Assembly (NCBI RefSeq): GCF_001571305.1
Contig: NZ_BCTN01000002.1
Location: forward strand, 124,001-188,000
Origin: Erwinia persicina NBRC 102418
GTDB taxonomy: Bacteria; Pseudomonadota; Gammaproteobacteria; Enterobacterales; Enterobacteriaceae
Reading direction: 5' to 3'
DNA: 64,000 nt
The notes under the pieces are model-generated. The model searched no databases, had not been told where the DNA came from, and saw only the letters and a list, made by a program, of their open reading frames with translations. The position numbers were made by a program, and so were the translations under genes. This document shows, one piece after another, positions 26,259-34,951 of this stretch. Position 1 is the stretch's first letter. The number at the start of each line of letters is the position of its first letter.

Positions 26259-26900
26259 CTAAGAGGCGCTCTGAAGCGCCTTTAAGCGCGCAATATCCCC
26301 GGACGTTATCGCCGCCAGATTCTGCGTGATCTTCTCTGGCGGCCAGTCCCACCAGGCAATGTTTTCCAGCTCAGCAATCACTTCATCGCTGAAACGCTGA
26401 CGGATCACCTTTGCCGGATTTCCTCCCACGATGCTGTAGGCAGGAACATCAGACACCACCACTGAACGTGACGAAATAATCGCGCCGTTACCGATGGTGA
26501 CGCCGGGCATAATCAGGCAGTCATAACCCATCCATACGTCATTACCCACGCGGGTGTCGCCTTTATAGGGCAGGTCGCCAGGCTCGGGCGCAGCACTTTC
26601 CCAGCCGTTGCCGAAGATAAAGAAAGGGAAGGTAGAGAGGCCGGAGGTCTTATGATTGGCCCCATTCATGATAAATCTCACCCCGCGCGCCAGGGCGCAA
26701 AACTTACCAATAATCAGCTTATCGCCGATGAACGGGTAGTGATAGAGCACGTTGCGCTCAAAGTTTTCTGCCCCTTCCGGGTCGTCGTAATAGGTGTAAT
26801 CACCAATGATGATATTGGGACAGGTGACGCTGTTTTTAATAAAACAGACCTGAGGGAAGTCAGGTAAGGGATGTTTCTCGTCCGGATGGGGTCCGTACAT
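26259..26900 (-). CDS. Vat/CatB-type xenobiotic O-acetyltransferase
   Basis: A 213-residue left-handed beta-helix (hexapeptide-repeat) acetyltransferase. Family motifs are YTYYDDPEGAENFERNVLYH, IGKFCALARGVRFIMNGANH (catalytic His), STFPF, GNDVWMGYDCLIMPGVTIGNGAIIS and SIVGGNPAKVIRQRF. The family includes streptogramin A (Vat) and chloramphenicol (CatB) acetyltransferases, but chromosomal members often have unknown substrates, so resistance should not be assumed. A GGCGCT/AGCGCC hairpin overlaps its stop. It is 186 bp from srfA on the same strand. Confidence 0.9.
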   Translation of the reverse strand: MYGPHPDEKHPLPDFPQVCFIKNSVTCPNIIIGDYTYYDDPEGAENFERNVLYHYPFIGDKLIIGKFCALARGVRFIMNGANHKTSGLSTFPFFIFGNGWESAAPEPGDLPYKGDTRVGNDVWMGYDCLIMPGVTIGNGAIISSRSVVVSDVPAYSIVGGNPAKVIRQRFSDEVIAELENIAWWDWPPEKITQNLAAITSGDIARLKALQSAS

Positions 26901-27028
26901 AAAGTCCTCCTGTAGTCATAGCGTAAAGAGAGTGTAATTCAGAGGATACCGATCCGCCTAAGCTGTATTCAGGCGCAGAGGGGCGTTATGATAGCTGCGC
27001 CAAATTCGGCCGAGGAGAATTCGCCATA

Positions 27029-27829
27029 ATGTTGTATCGTTTTACGCTGGCAGCCGTCGTTGCCGCCACCACGCTGACCGGATGTGCCGCCTTCAAACCG
27101 GCGTCCACGCAGGCCCCCGTGAGGGAGGCCGCTCATGCCACCGATGCGCCCGTTGCCGCCGCACAACCGGCAGAATCTGCACAGCCGGTAGAGGCAGCAC
27201 AACCTGTCCCGTCTGCCCAGCCGGCAGAATCGACGCCGTCTGCAGATACCGCGCAGCCAACACCTGTCGAACAGCCGGTGCAGACGCAGCCGATCACCGC
27301 ACCGGGTGCTGTCACAGAGCCCGTCACGCCAGCGGCGGCGAGCGCAGAGACACCGGCCAGCACGGCCGAAGCGCCGGCCACCTCACCGTCAGCCGACGTC
27401 CCCGCTGCGACGGCCAGCGCGCCTGCCCCCGTCGAAAACACGACGCCTGCGGCAGCAGCACCGGTGAAGGACGAGAAAATTTCAGCGTCAGAAAGCACTC
27501 AGGCCGTGGCACCGTTCAGCAGCGGCCCGACGCAGATTGATGTTTCGCATATCGTGACCCGCGCAGATGACGGTTCATCCATTACGCTGACCATTGACGG
27601 CACGGAAGCGGGGATCCTCAAGCGGGGAGAGAAACGGGCGGTATTTGTCGAGCCCGGCAAGCATCAGGTGGGCGGTTATGTACAGACCCTGTTCGGCCTG
27701 GGCCGTGTGACCATCCCGCCGGTGGAAATCACCACCGTACCCGGTAAAGTCAAAAAGGTGGACTACTCGGTGACCCGCACCAAGCCCGCTTTTACGGAAG
27801 CAACGGACAGTCAGAATAGCGCTGGCTGA
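27029..27829 (+). CDS. Lipoprotein with Ala/Pro/Thr-rich spacer
   Basis: A 266-residue protein with a lipoprotein signal, LTGC (Cys19). A low-complexity spacer of about 135 residues follows, built from imperfect AQPAES/AQPVEA repeats. A C-terminal globular domain (about 170-255) contains SITLTIDGTEAGILKRGEKRAVFVEPGKH and TIPPVEITTVPGK, a compact beta sandwich resembling PEGA-like or carboxypeptidase-regulatory folds. Ser follows the lipobox region at +2/+3 rather than Asp, so outer-membrane sorting is expected. Function unknown. A strong hairpin terminator follows. Confidence 0.8.
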   Translation: MLYRFTLAAVVAATTLTGCAAFKPASTQAPVREAAHATDAPVAAAQPAESAQPVEAAQPVPSAQPAESTPSADTAQPTPVEQPVQTQPITAPGAVTEPVTPAAASAETPASTAEAPATSPSADVPAATASAPAPVENTTPAAAAPVKDEKISASESTQAVAPFSSGPTQIDVSHIVTRADDGSSITLTIDGTEAGILKRGEKRAVFVEPGKHQVGGYVQTLFGLGRVTIPPVEITTVPGKVKKVDYSVTRTKPAFTEATDSQNSAG

Positions 27830-27855
27830 TCGGCCTCCCCGTATTCAGTCCATAA

Positions 27856-27886
27856 AAAAAGGCCGATCCTGAGGATCGGCCTTTTT
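27856..27886. terminator. Bidirectional rho-independent terminator
   Basis: A-rich tract, GGCCGATCC (27861-27869), TGA loop, GGATCGGCC (27873-27881) and TTTTT. It is symmetrical and serves both the lipoprotein gene and the convergent mqo gene. Confidence 0.92.
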
Positions 27887-27900
27887 CACGTCAGAAGGGC

Positions 27901-29553
27901 TTACAGTGCCATGTCGTGCTGCGGGCTGTCGGCGCGTTTCTCTGGCTGAGAAGGGGCGTCTGCCTGCTTGTGATCCATATCGATTACCGGTGGCTTCACC
28001 AGCTGCAGGGTGGCGGCAGTATCGTCCCACACCTGCTGAGTCAGCGCGCTGTTGCCGTTTAACTGCTGGCCATAGCTCGGCACGATAGTGCGGATCTTGC
28101 TCTGCCATTCCGGAGAGTTAAACTGCTCAGGGAACAGCTTTTTCATCACGTTCAGCGCAATAGGGGCCGCCGTGGACGCACCCGGGGAAGCACCCAGCAG
28201 GGCCGCCAGGGTTTTCTGCTGATCGGTCACAATTTCTGTACCCAGTTTCAGCACACCGCCTTTTTCTTCATCTTTTTTGATGATCTGGACGCGCTGGCCT
28301 GCCTGAATTAACTTCCAGTCTTCTTTACGTGCAGCGGGGTAGTACTCTTTCAGCGCTTCAAAACGGTCATTGTCATCCAGCATCACCTGGCCAATCAGGT
28401 ATTTCACCAGATCGAAGTTATCCATGCCGACATGAGTCATTGGCATAAAGTTGCTGGTGGTGGTGGTGCTTAACAGATCGAACAGCGAACCATTTTTCAG
28501 GAACTTGGTGGAGAAGGTCGCGAACGGCCCAAACAGCACCACGCGCTTGCCGTCGAGGAAGCGGGCGTCCAGGTGCGGTACGGACATCGGCGGCGCGCCC
28601 ACGGAAGCCTGACCGTACACTTTTTCAGTGTGCAGTTTGGTGATTTCCGGGTTCTCAGTCACCAGGAAGGAACCGCCCACCGGGAAGCCTGCATAGTTAT
28701 CCGCTTCAGGAATGCCGGTTTTCTGCAGCAGCTTCAGCGCGCCGCCGCCTGCACCGATGAAGACATATTTGGCATCGACCGCGTGCTCTTCACCGGTTTT
28801 CACATCGGTGATGGTCACATGCCAGGAGTTATCCGGGTTACGTTTGAAATCGGTCGCTTCAGCGGAGGTTTCCAGCTGGAAGTTTTTATCTTTCTTCAGG
28901 CTGCCGATCAGCTGACGGGTAATTTCACCGTAGTTGACGTCGGTGCCGACCGGGGTCCAGGTTGCCGCCACTTTCTGCTGCGGATCGCGGCCTTCCATGG
29001 TCAGCGGTGCCCACTGTTTGATCTGGTTCTGATCGGTGGAGAACTTCATGCCCTGGAACAGGGTGGTCTGCTGCAGCGCTTCATAACGCTTGGTCAGATA
29101 GTTAACGTTGGTGTCACCCCAGACCAGACTCATATGTGGCGTAGAGTTAATAAAAGAGTGCGGATTGTTCAGGATGCCGCGCTTAACCTGGGCAGTCCAG
29201 AACTGGCGGGAAATCATAAACTGTTCGTTAATGTCCAGGGCCTTAGACACATCAATAGAACCATCCGGACGCTCGGGCGTATAGTTCAGCTCCATATTGG
29301 CGGAGTGACCTGTACCGGCATTATTCCAGCCGTTAGAGGATTCCAGCGCCACGCCGTCCAGCTTCTCGACCATCAGCTGTTTCCAGCCTGGCTGAAGTTC
29401 CTGTAACCAGGTGCCCAGAGAGGCACTCATAATACCGCCGCCGATCAGCAGGACATCGGTTTTTTCCGTGGCAGGAGTTTCAGCCCAGGTACTGGTGCAC
29501 ACCAGCACTGCTGACAGAGAAAGCAGGGGGATCGTTCTTTTAAAGTTAGACAT
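27901..29553 (-). CDS. mqo: Malate:quinone oxidoreductase
   Basis: A 550-residue FAD enzyme that oxidises malate to oxaloacetate and passes electrons to quinone at the inner membrane. It matches E. coli Mqo closely: [15 protein letters not shown] (FAD binding), [22 protein letters not shown] split over two segments, [49 protein letters not shown] and [15 protein letters not shown]. The ATG at 29553 is chosen; the frame extends to a TTG at 29583. A signal-like N-terminus ([16 protein letters not shown]) is present, as in several enterobacterial Mqo proteins. Confidence 0.96.
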   Translation of the reverse strand: MSNFKRTIPLLSLSAVLVCTSTWAETPATEKTDVLLIGGGIMSASLGTWLQELQPGWKQLMVEKLDGVALESSNGWNNAGTGHSANMELNYTPERPDGSIDVSKALDINEQFMISRQFWTAQVKRGILNNPHSFINSTPHMSLVWGDTNVNYLTKRYEALQQTTLFQGMKFSTDQNQIKQWAPLTMEGRDPQQKVAATWTPVGTDVNYGEITRQLIGSLKKDKNFQLETSAEATDFKRNPDNSWHVTITDVKTGEEHAVDAKYVFIGAGGGALKLLQKTGIPEADNYAGFPVGGSFLVTENPEITKLHTEKVYGQASVGAPPMSVPHLDARFLDGKRVVLFGPFATFSTKFLKNGSLFDLLSTTTTSNFMPMTHVGMDNFDLVKYLIGQVMLDDNDRFEALKEYYPAARKEDWKLIQAGQRVQIIKKDEEKGGVLKLGTEIVTDQQKTLAALLGASPGASTAAPIALNVMKKLFPEQFNSPEWQSKIRTIVPSYGQQLNGNSALTQQVWDDTAATLQLVKPPVIDMDHKQADAPSQPEKRADSPQHDMAL

Positions 29554-29936
29554 ATTAAATAAGGCATCAATATAGGTTAACAAATTGAGCGCATATTTTA
29601 GGCTTAATTTAACGAAAAGTTAATAACTATTTATTATATTTAAATCAAATCACCAAATTAATTTACTTACTTAACGTTTAATTTAATTACCCTCTGAGTT
29701 TATTTACTTATAAATAGGCGCGGTTTTGTTATTAAATAAACCGAAGGGATGAAAAAATAACGACCCATTTCCTTTCCGGGGAAAGGACGCGTAGCAGCCT
29801 TTTACTGTCCGTGCCGCGTTCAATGCTGCCCCCCCTGGCCCCACGCTGTCGGTCGAAAAGGTGATATTTTTTCGAATAGAAAACCCTCCTCAGGTGTTAA
29901 CTGAACATCTCTCACTGCGACAGGAAACCCCTCGCG
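29554..29936. other. AT-rich divergent promoter region between mqo and the cytochrome b561 operon
   Basis: No gene is seen. The mqo-proximal 180 bp are very AT-rich with several TTAA-containing direct repeats (for example GTTAATAA and TTTAATTTAATTA), consistent with ArcA-type sites expected for mqo (inference). A CCTTTCC/GGAAAGG inverted repeat lies at 29771-29786. Confidence 0.45.
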
Positions 29937-30521
29937 ATGTCATTACCTTCCTCACGGCCCCTGCGTCAGCGCTATGACGCCCTGACTCTGACGCTGCACT
30001 GGCTGACCGCCGGCAGCGTTATCTTTCTGTTTGCATCGGCGCATATCTGGGCGCTGCTGGAGCGCGGGACACCGCTGCGTAAAGGCTTACAGTCCGTGCA
30101 TATCTCCTGCGGCATAATGCTGGCGGTTGTGATGATTATCCGCCCACTGTGGCGCATCTTCAGCCAGCAGCGGGCGCGCTTTGCCCTGCCACCTGCAGCA
30201 GGATCGCGCCTTTCCCGTATTGCCGCGCACAGCGTACACGGGGCGCTGTATCTCCTGCTGTTCACGCAGACAGGCCTCGGCTTTATGTTCCGCTGGGCGC
30301 AGCAGGAGCCTTTTACCTTCTTCGGTCTGTTTCATATTCCTGCGTGGATCGTCGTCGATCCCGGCCGACGTCATCAGCTGGCCGGCTGGCACGACAATGT
30401 GGCCTGGGCGCTGATTATTCTGGCCGGTGTCCACGCGCTTGCTGCACTGTTCCATCACTATGTTCTGCGCGACAGCGTCCTGCGCAGAATGCTGCCCGCT
30501 CGCAATACTTCCGCTTCCTGA
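29937..30521 (+). CDS. Cytochrome b561-type membrane protein
   Basis: A 194-residue, four-TM di-heme cytochrome b561 of the CybB type. Heme-ligand histidines are visible in TLHWLTAG, SVHISCGIML, HSVHGALYLLLF and GVHALAALFHHYVLRDSVL, the last a hallmark of the family. It moves electrons from ubiquinol or superoxide in the inner membrane. It begins a five-gene run with a TPR protein, ECF sigma factor and anti-sigma factor (gaps of 13, 26, -4 and 88 bp), which suggests that its expression is self-regulated by the sigma factor. Confidence 0.9.
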   Translation: MSLPSSRPLRQRYDALTLTLHWLTAGSVIFLFASAHIWALLERGTPLRKGLQSVHISCGIMLAVVMIIRPLWRIFSQQRARFALPPAAGSRLSRIAAHSVHGALYLLLFTQTGLGFMFRWAQQEPFTFFGLFHIPAWIVVDPGRRHQLAGWHDNVAWALIILAGVHALAALFHHYVLRDSVLRRMLPARNTSAS

Positions 30522-30534
30522 CAGGATAACGACC

Positions 30535-31065
30535 ATGAAAAAAATGACGTTACTGATGGCACTTCCGGCACTGCTGTTTAGTCTGCACGCGCCGCTGGCG
30601 CAGGCGATGGGCGATGACAACAGCGAGAGCAAAACCCCGGACTGCCCGAAAGGTCAGGTCTATGACAGCACCCGCAGGCAGTGCGTCGTGGAAAAAACCA
30701 GCCGTCTCAGCGATGAGGATAAAACCCGCTACGCCTACCACCTGGCGAAGAAGGGTGACTATCAGGCTGCACTGAATCTGCTGGACAGGTTAGATAATCC
30801 GGATACCCGCGAGGCATGGAATTATCGTGGCTACGCCACGCGGAAATCAGGGCGCACGGATGAGGGGATAGGCTATTATCAGCGCTCTATAGCGCTCGAT
30901 CCACGCTATGCCCGGGTACGCGAATACCTCGGGGAGGCGTGGATGATTAAAGGGCGACCTGACCTGGCCCGCGAGCAGCTGGCGGTCATTCGCTCCCTGT
31001 GCGGGGTGAACTGTGAAGAGTACCGGGATTTACAGGCGGCGATAAACGGCCACCCTGAGTCCTGA
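30535..31065 (+). CDS. Periplasmic TPR-repeat protein
   Basis: The ATG at 30535 follows CAGGATAACGACC; the longer frame from 30427 overlaps the cytochrome gene and is not used. The 176-residue product has a signal peptide ending APLAQA. A CPKGQVYDSTRRQC cysteine pair follows, then two to three TPR units (AYHLAKKGDYQAALNLLDRL, AWNYRGYATRKSGRTDEGIGYYQRSIALDP, REYLGEAWMIKGRPDLAREQL). The TPRs probably bind a partner in the periplasm, perhaps linking an envelope signal to the sigma/anti-sigma pair downstream (inference). Confidence 0.82.
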   Translation: MKKMTLLMALPALLFSLHAPLAQAMGDDNSESKTPDCPKGQVYDSTRRQCVVEKTSRLSDEDKTRYAYHLAKKGDYQAALNLLDRLDNPDTREAWNYRGYATRKSGRTDEGIGYYQRSIALDPRYARVREYLGEAWMIKGRPDLAREQLAVIRSLCGVNCEEYRDLQAAINGHPES

Positions 31066-31091
31066 ACGGCCGGCGGCCTGGAGAAGAAAAC

Positions 31092-31607
31092 ATGACGAGC
31101 AGCGAAGTCCGCCATCATCTGGCCGACCATCTTACGCGCCTGTGGCGCTACGGGATGGTGCTGTCCCGTAACAACGAGGTCGCCCGTGAGCTGGTGCAGA
31201 CCACCTGTGTCCGGGCGCTTGAGCGCAGCGCACAGTTCACCCCCGGCACGCGCATTGACCGCTGGTTATTTACGCTGCTGCATTCGGTGTGGATCAACGA
31301 TCTGCGTGCGCAGCGCGTCCGCCAGGGGCAGGGGTTTGTCGACAGCGACGAACTTTATGCCCCGGACACCCGCCAGCATGACGATAACCATCTGCACTAT
31401 CAGCAGGTGATGCAGCGCGTGGCCAGACTGCCGGAGGCACAACGGAACGCCGTATTCCTGGTCTATGTTGAAGGTTTTACCTATCAGGAAGCGGCTGACA
31501 CGCTGATCGTGCCAATTGGCACCATTATGAGCCGTCTGGCGGCGGCAAGGACTACGCTGGCACGAGCCGAAACCGGCTCAGCGACCGTAAAGGAGAAACG
31601 CCTGTGA
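31092..31607 (+). CDS. ECF-type RNA polymerase sigma factor
   Basis: A 171-residue sigma-70 family protein with region 2 (LTRLWRYGMVLSRNNEVARELVQTTCVRALERSAQF, DRWLFTLLHSVWINDLRAQR) and region 4 (RLPEAQRNAVFLVYVEGFTYQEAADTL, GTIMSRLAAART). It would direct RNA polymerase to its own regulon. It overlaps the anti-sigma gene by 4 bp, so the two are made together. The cognate promoter is most likely upstream of the cytochrome gene; I could not define it with confidence. Confidence 0.93.
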   Translation: MTSSEVRHHLADHLTRLWRYGMVLSRNNEVARELVQTTCVRALERSAQFTPGTRIDRWLFTLLHSVWINDLRAQRVRQGQGFVDSDELYAPDTRQHDDNHLHYQQVMQRVARLPEAQRNAVFLVYVEGFTYQEAADTLIVPIGTIMSRLAAARTTLARAETGSATVKEKRL

Positions 31608-32401
31608 ACAGAGAACGGTTAAGCGCCCCCTGGAGCGATGAAGCAATCACCGCGTGGCTCGACGGTGAGATGAGCGCAGACGAGATGCAGGACTTTGAAC
31701 AGCAGCTGAAGCGTGATCAGACGCTGTCTGCCCGCACCGCTGCACTGATGAAAAGCAACCAGCCGTTTGAAGCGGCCTTTGAACCGCTGCTGGCGGCGGC
31801 ACCGGCGGCGCAGATGAAGGACGACCTCAATCGCCTGCTGGCGCAAGCGCCCGCGCCGGCCGCGACCCGCCAGGTCAGCCGCCGGGCGCTAATTGCGGCC
31901 TCGCTGAGTTTCCTCGCCATCGGCTCCAGCCTCGGCTATTTTGTCCGGCCCGATGCCGCGCAGCGTGAAAGCGAGAAGATCCGCGACCTGGAAGCCGGGT
32001 ATATGTCCCTCTATAGCCGGCAGACGCTGGCCGACGTGGACAGCTCCGCACCGCTGATTGCGCGGGCGCTGCAACGGACCTCGCAGCAGATGGGCCTGCA
32101 GCTCAGCGCGGAACAGCTGGCATTACACAATGCCGCGCTGAAAAGCGTGCGCCTGCTGCGCTATGACGATACCAGCATCGTGCAGATCGCCTGGGAACAC
32201 GCCCAGTGGGGGCCGGTAGCACTCTGCGTCTCGCGTGAAAAGCATGAAAATGAAACCGGGATACAGGCGGAGCGGCGTCACGGGATGAGTCTCGCCTGGT
32301 GGCACGCCGGGGGCTATCAGTTTGTGCTGATTGGCCGCACTCCGGCACAACAGTTGCAACAGAGCGCCGGGAGGCTGAGGCAGGGCTTAAGCGCAGCCTG
32401 A
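31604..32401 (+). CDS. Membrane anti-sigma factor
   Basis: A 265-residue protein. Its N-terminal cytoplasmic part (about residues 1-85) starts with ITAWLDGEMSADEMQDFEQQL, the typical anti-sigma domain, but the zinc HxxxCxxC signature is missing. A single TM segment (ALIAASLSFLAIGSSLGYFV, about 96-115) leads to a periplasmic domain of about 150 residues that should sense the signal. It overlaps the sigma gene by 4 bp. Release of the sigma factor by proteolysis or conformational change is inferred from the family. Confidence 0.88.
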   Translation: MNRERLSAPWSDEAITAWLDGEMSADEMQDFEQQLKRDQTLSARTAALMKSNQPFEAAFEPLLAAAPAAQMKDDLNRLLAQAPAPAATRQVSRRALIAASLSFLAIGSSLGYFVRPDAAQRESEKIRDLEAGYMSLYSRQTLADVDSSAPLIARALQRTSQQMGLQLSAEQLALHNAALKSVRLLRYDDTSIVQIAWEHAQWGPVALCVSREKHENETGIQAERRHGMSLAWWHAGGYQFVLIGRTPAQQLQQSAGRLRQGLSAA

Positions 32402-32489
32402 GACAAACAGATAAGGAGATAAAAGCCTTGTTTTCTGGCACCGTTATGACAGGGTGAAAAACCAACCTTATCAGTCAGGAGCCATTAAC

Positions 32490-32885
32490 GTGAATTCACA
32501 CCCGATACGACGCATCATAGAAGCCTGTGACCGGGCGATCACCGCCCGGGATTTTGACAGCCTGATGGGCTGGTATGCCGCTGATGCCAGCCTGGTGGTG
32601 AAACCCGGGATGATTGTGCAGGGGCACGATGCCATTCGCCGGGCCTTTGTGGCGATTGCCGACCACTTTCAGGGCCAGCTCAGGGTAGAGCAGGGCGAGA
32701 TGCAGGTCATCGAAGGCAGCGGAAACGCCCTGGTGATTATGGAAACGGTCCTGCACTATCCGGACGGCGCGGGAGGCAGCGTCACCACCACGCGCCGGGC
32801 CACCTATGTCTTTCGTCAGGAGCCGGACGGCGGCTGGCTTTGCACTATCGATAACTCTTACGGCACCACGCTGCTGGACGGTTAA
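32490..32885 (+). CDS. SnoaL/NTF2-like (SgcJ/EcaC-type) protein
   Basis: The GTG at 32490 follows TCAGGAG at good spacing and gives 131 residues; the frame is open back to a GTG at 32454. The fold is NTF2-like: RRIIEACDRAITARDFDSLMGWYAADASL, VQGHDAIRRAFVAIADHF and a curved sheet ending WLCTIDNSYGTTLL. Such proteins are small-molecule isomerases, hydrolases or ligand binders; the substrate is unknown. It lies 88 bp after the anti-sigma gene in the same direction and its last 4 bases overlap the stop of the convergent activator. Confidence 0.82.
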   Translation: MNSHPIRRIIEACDRAITARDFDSLMGWYAADASLVVKPGMIVQGHDAIRRAFVAIADHFQGQLRVEQGEMQVIEGSGNALVIMETVLHYPDGAGGSVTTTRRATYVFRQEPDGGWLCTIDNSYGTTLLDG

Positions 32886-34669
32886 TCTCCGCAAGACTGG
32901 CGCGCCGCCCGCCGGTAGAGCGTGCTGCGCGCCACCCCCAGTGCCTCCGCCGCTTTACTGACGTTGCCGTTAAAGCGTTGCAGCGTTGCCGCAATCAGGG
33001 CGTCGTCATGCTGTTGCAGTGCGGGGCGCAGGGGTGGTGAACAATGCCGATACTCCGGCGGCAGGCTGTCCGCATCCAGCTGGGTATCATCGTCTGCCAG
33101 CGCCAGTAACACCTTCAGCACGCTGCGCAGCTGCCGGACATTGCCCGGCCATGTCTGCTGTGTCAGGGTAGCCAGCAGCCGCGGCGACAGACCGATGCCC
33201 CGCTGTTCCCCTCCCATTTCCTGCCAGAGCTGCAGAATAAAGGCAGGCAGTTCCGGCCACTCGCGCAGGGGCGGCAGAGTCAGTGAAAACTCCTGCAGAC
33301 GGTAGAGCAGGTCTTCGCGGAACTCACCGCTGGCGACCCGCGCGGGCAGGTTGCGGTGCGTTGCGCAGATCACGGCAAAATTCACCGGCCAGCTGCGGCT
33401 CGAACCCAGCGGGGCGACCTCTTTTTCCTGTAAAACACGCAGAAGACGGGTCTGCAGTGCCAGCGGCATATCGCCAATTTCATCCAGAAACAGCACCCCG
33501 CCGTCGGCTTCGCGAATTTTACCGATATAGCCGTTCTTGCTGGCACCGGTAAAGGCCCCCGGTTGATAGCCAAACAGTTCCGATTCGATCAGCGACTCGG
33601 GGATCGCCGCGCAGTTAATGGCGACAAAATTCCCCTGACGCCAGCGGCTCTGCTGATGCAGCGCACGGCTGACATACTCTTTGCCACTGCCGGTATCGCC
33701 CTGTACGCAGAGTGATACCCCGGCATTCAGCAGGCGCACCAGCTTGTCCCCGCCGTCACGCAGCGGCACCGGCAGAAGGGAGGATCCGGTCTGCCGGGCA
33801 GCAACGTGGCGACGGGCCGGGGCACGCAGGCGGAAAAAATAGTGCTGCGCATCACAGGTTGTCAGGGACTGCGGGACCTGATTAGCGTGCTGTTGCAAAT
33901 GAGGAAAGAGCTGCTGAAAGGTCAGACTGCCCATCTGCTCACTGCGTAACGTCAGCTCACGCATCGCAACGCGGTTGGCTGCCATCAGTACATTGTCAGA
34001 AAACACCAGTAACAGCTCTTCAGCCCGGTCAAGTCCCTCCAGCCCTTGATGCAGACTCATCAGCCACTGGTCAGGATGCAGGGTCTGCTTCACCCAAAGA
34101 TACTCAATCTGTCTGGCTGCCTCATTGATCCATGCCAGCGTATGCGGATGGGCAAAATGCGCCGGACCGGAAATATCCAGCACGCCGGCAATCTGACCGC
34201 CGGGGGTTTGCAGCGGAATGGCCGCACAGTACAGGCCCTGGTTACGGGTAAGAAAATGCTGCTGACCGTCGATCTCACAGCAGTCATCAATGGCCAGCGC
34301 CGTGCCGATAGCATTGGTGCCGCGCCCGCATTCACTCCACAAATTTCCAGGCGCCAGTGCAAAGCGTTCGGCTTTTTTCAGCGCCTGCATGTCGCCAAAG
34401 GTATTCAGGACCAGACCGCTGGCGTCGGAGAGGATCACCACGGCCTGCTTGTCGGCCACTTTTTCGGCCAGGGCGTTGATGGCAGGCCGGGCAAACTGCT
34501 GCAGCGTGGCGTGGTGAGCCAGCACATCTGCCAGTTCTCCCTGGCGCAGTCGGGGAAAATCATCGGAAAGGCGATCCAGACCGTATAACTGGCTGCGAAA
34601 CCAGGAGTCGCTCAGAAGGGGATCGGGCGCGATCGCGGCGGGAATGGCCGGTGACGAAAATCCCTGCAT
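32882..34669 (-). CDS. Sigma-54-dependent activator of the AcoR type
   Basis: The ATG at 34669 has GAGG 6 nt upstream and is preferred; the frame extends to 34792 but would swallow the inverted repeats proposed as activator sites. The 595-residue product has an N-terminal GAF-type sensor, then a AAA+ domain with Walker A GDTGSGKEYV, the GAFTGA sigma-54 loop and GGVLFLDEIGD. It ends in a Fis-type HTH (NVSKAAEALGVARSTLYRRA). AcoR-type proteins sense acetoin, alcohols or aldehydes. It is divergent from an aldehyde dehydrogenase with a sigma-54 promoter, its likely target. Confidence 0.93.
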   Translation of the reverse strand: MQGFSSPAIPAAIAPDPLLSDSWFRSQLYGLDRLSDDFPRLRQGELADVLAHHATLQQFARPAINALAEKVADKQAVVILSDASGLVLNTFGDMQALKKAERFALAPGNLWSECGRGTNAIGTALAIDDCCEIDGQQHFLTRNQGLYCAAIPLQTPGGQIAGVLDISGPAHFAHPHTLAWINEAARQIEYLWVKQTLHPDQWLMSLHQGLEGLDRAEELLLVFSDNVLMAANRVAMRELTLRSEQMGSLTFQQLFPHLQQHANQVPQSLTTCDAQHYFFRLRAPARRHVAARQTGSSLLPVPLRDGGDKLVRLLNAGVSLCVQGDTGSGKEYVSRALHQQSRWRQGNFVAINCAAIPESLIESELFGYQPGAFTGASKNGYIGKIREADGGVLFLDEIGDMPLALQTRLLRVLQEKEVAPLGSSRSWPVNFAVICATHRNLPARVASGEFREDLLYRLQEFSLTLPPLREWPELPAFILQLWQEMGGEQRGIGLSPRLLATLTQQTWPGNVRQLRSVLKVLLALADDDTQLDADSLPPEYRHCSPPLRPALQQHDDALIAATLQRFNGNVSKAAEALGVARSTLYRRAARQSCGD

Positions 34670-34693
34670 TGATAACCTCATACCGTCGTCAGA

Positions 34694-34751
34694 GTGTTGC
34701 GACATTGTAGCCATCTGGTATTCAGGGTGTTGCGATTTGCAACACAGTTGC
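34694..34751. promoter_or_regulatory. Upstream activator sites between the sigma-54 activator and aldehyde dehydrogenase genes
   Basis: TGTTGCGACA (34695-34704) and GTGTTGC-N5-GCAACAC (34727-34745) share GTGTTGCGA and are 33 bp (about three helical turns) apart. The second overlaps GCAAC-ACA-GTTGC (34739-34751). They lie about 100-155 bp upstream of the -24/-12 promoter, the usual distance for enhancer-binding proteins, and just before the activator's own start. Confidence 0.6.
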
Positions 34752-34848
34752 AGAATTTTTCCTTCAGACTTCCCGTTACAGATAAACCTCAAAGCCTATC
34801 CATCTGATTTTTATGATGATTAAAAACCGCGATACCTTATCCTGAAAC

Positions 34849-34864
34849 TGGCACGCCGCGTGCA
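34849..34864 (+). promoter_or_regulatory. Sigma-54 (-24/-12) promoter
   Basis: TGGCACGCCGCGTGCA matches the TGGCAC-N5-TTGC consensus. GG at 34850-34851 and GC at 34862-34863 have exactly 10 bases between them. It lies 88 bp upstream of the aldehyde dehydrogenase ATG. Confidence 0.75.
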
Positions 34865-34951
34865 ACAGGGATCGTTCAACCGTGACAACGTATGAAAAGC
34901 AGTACGGCGCGGTTGAATCTCTCTGAGAACCCCCTACAAGAGGATTTTGCG

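Noticed and set aside
28573-29406. 277-codon plus-strand frame opposite mqo
   Set aside because: Complete overlap with the well-conserved mqo; complementary-strand artefact.
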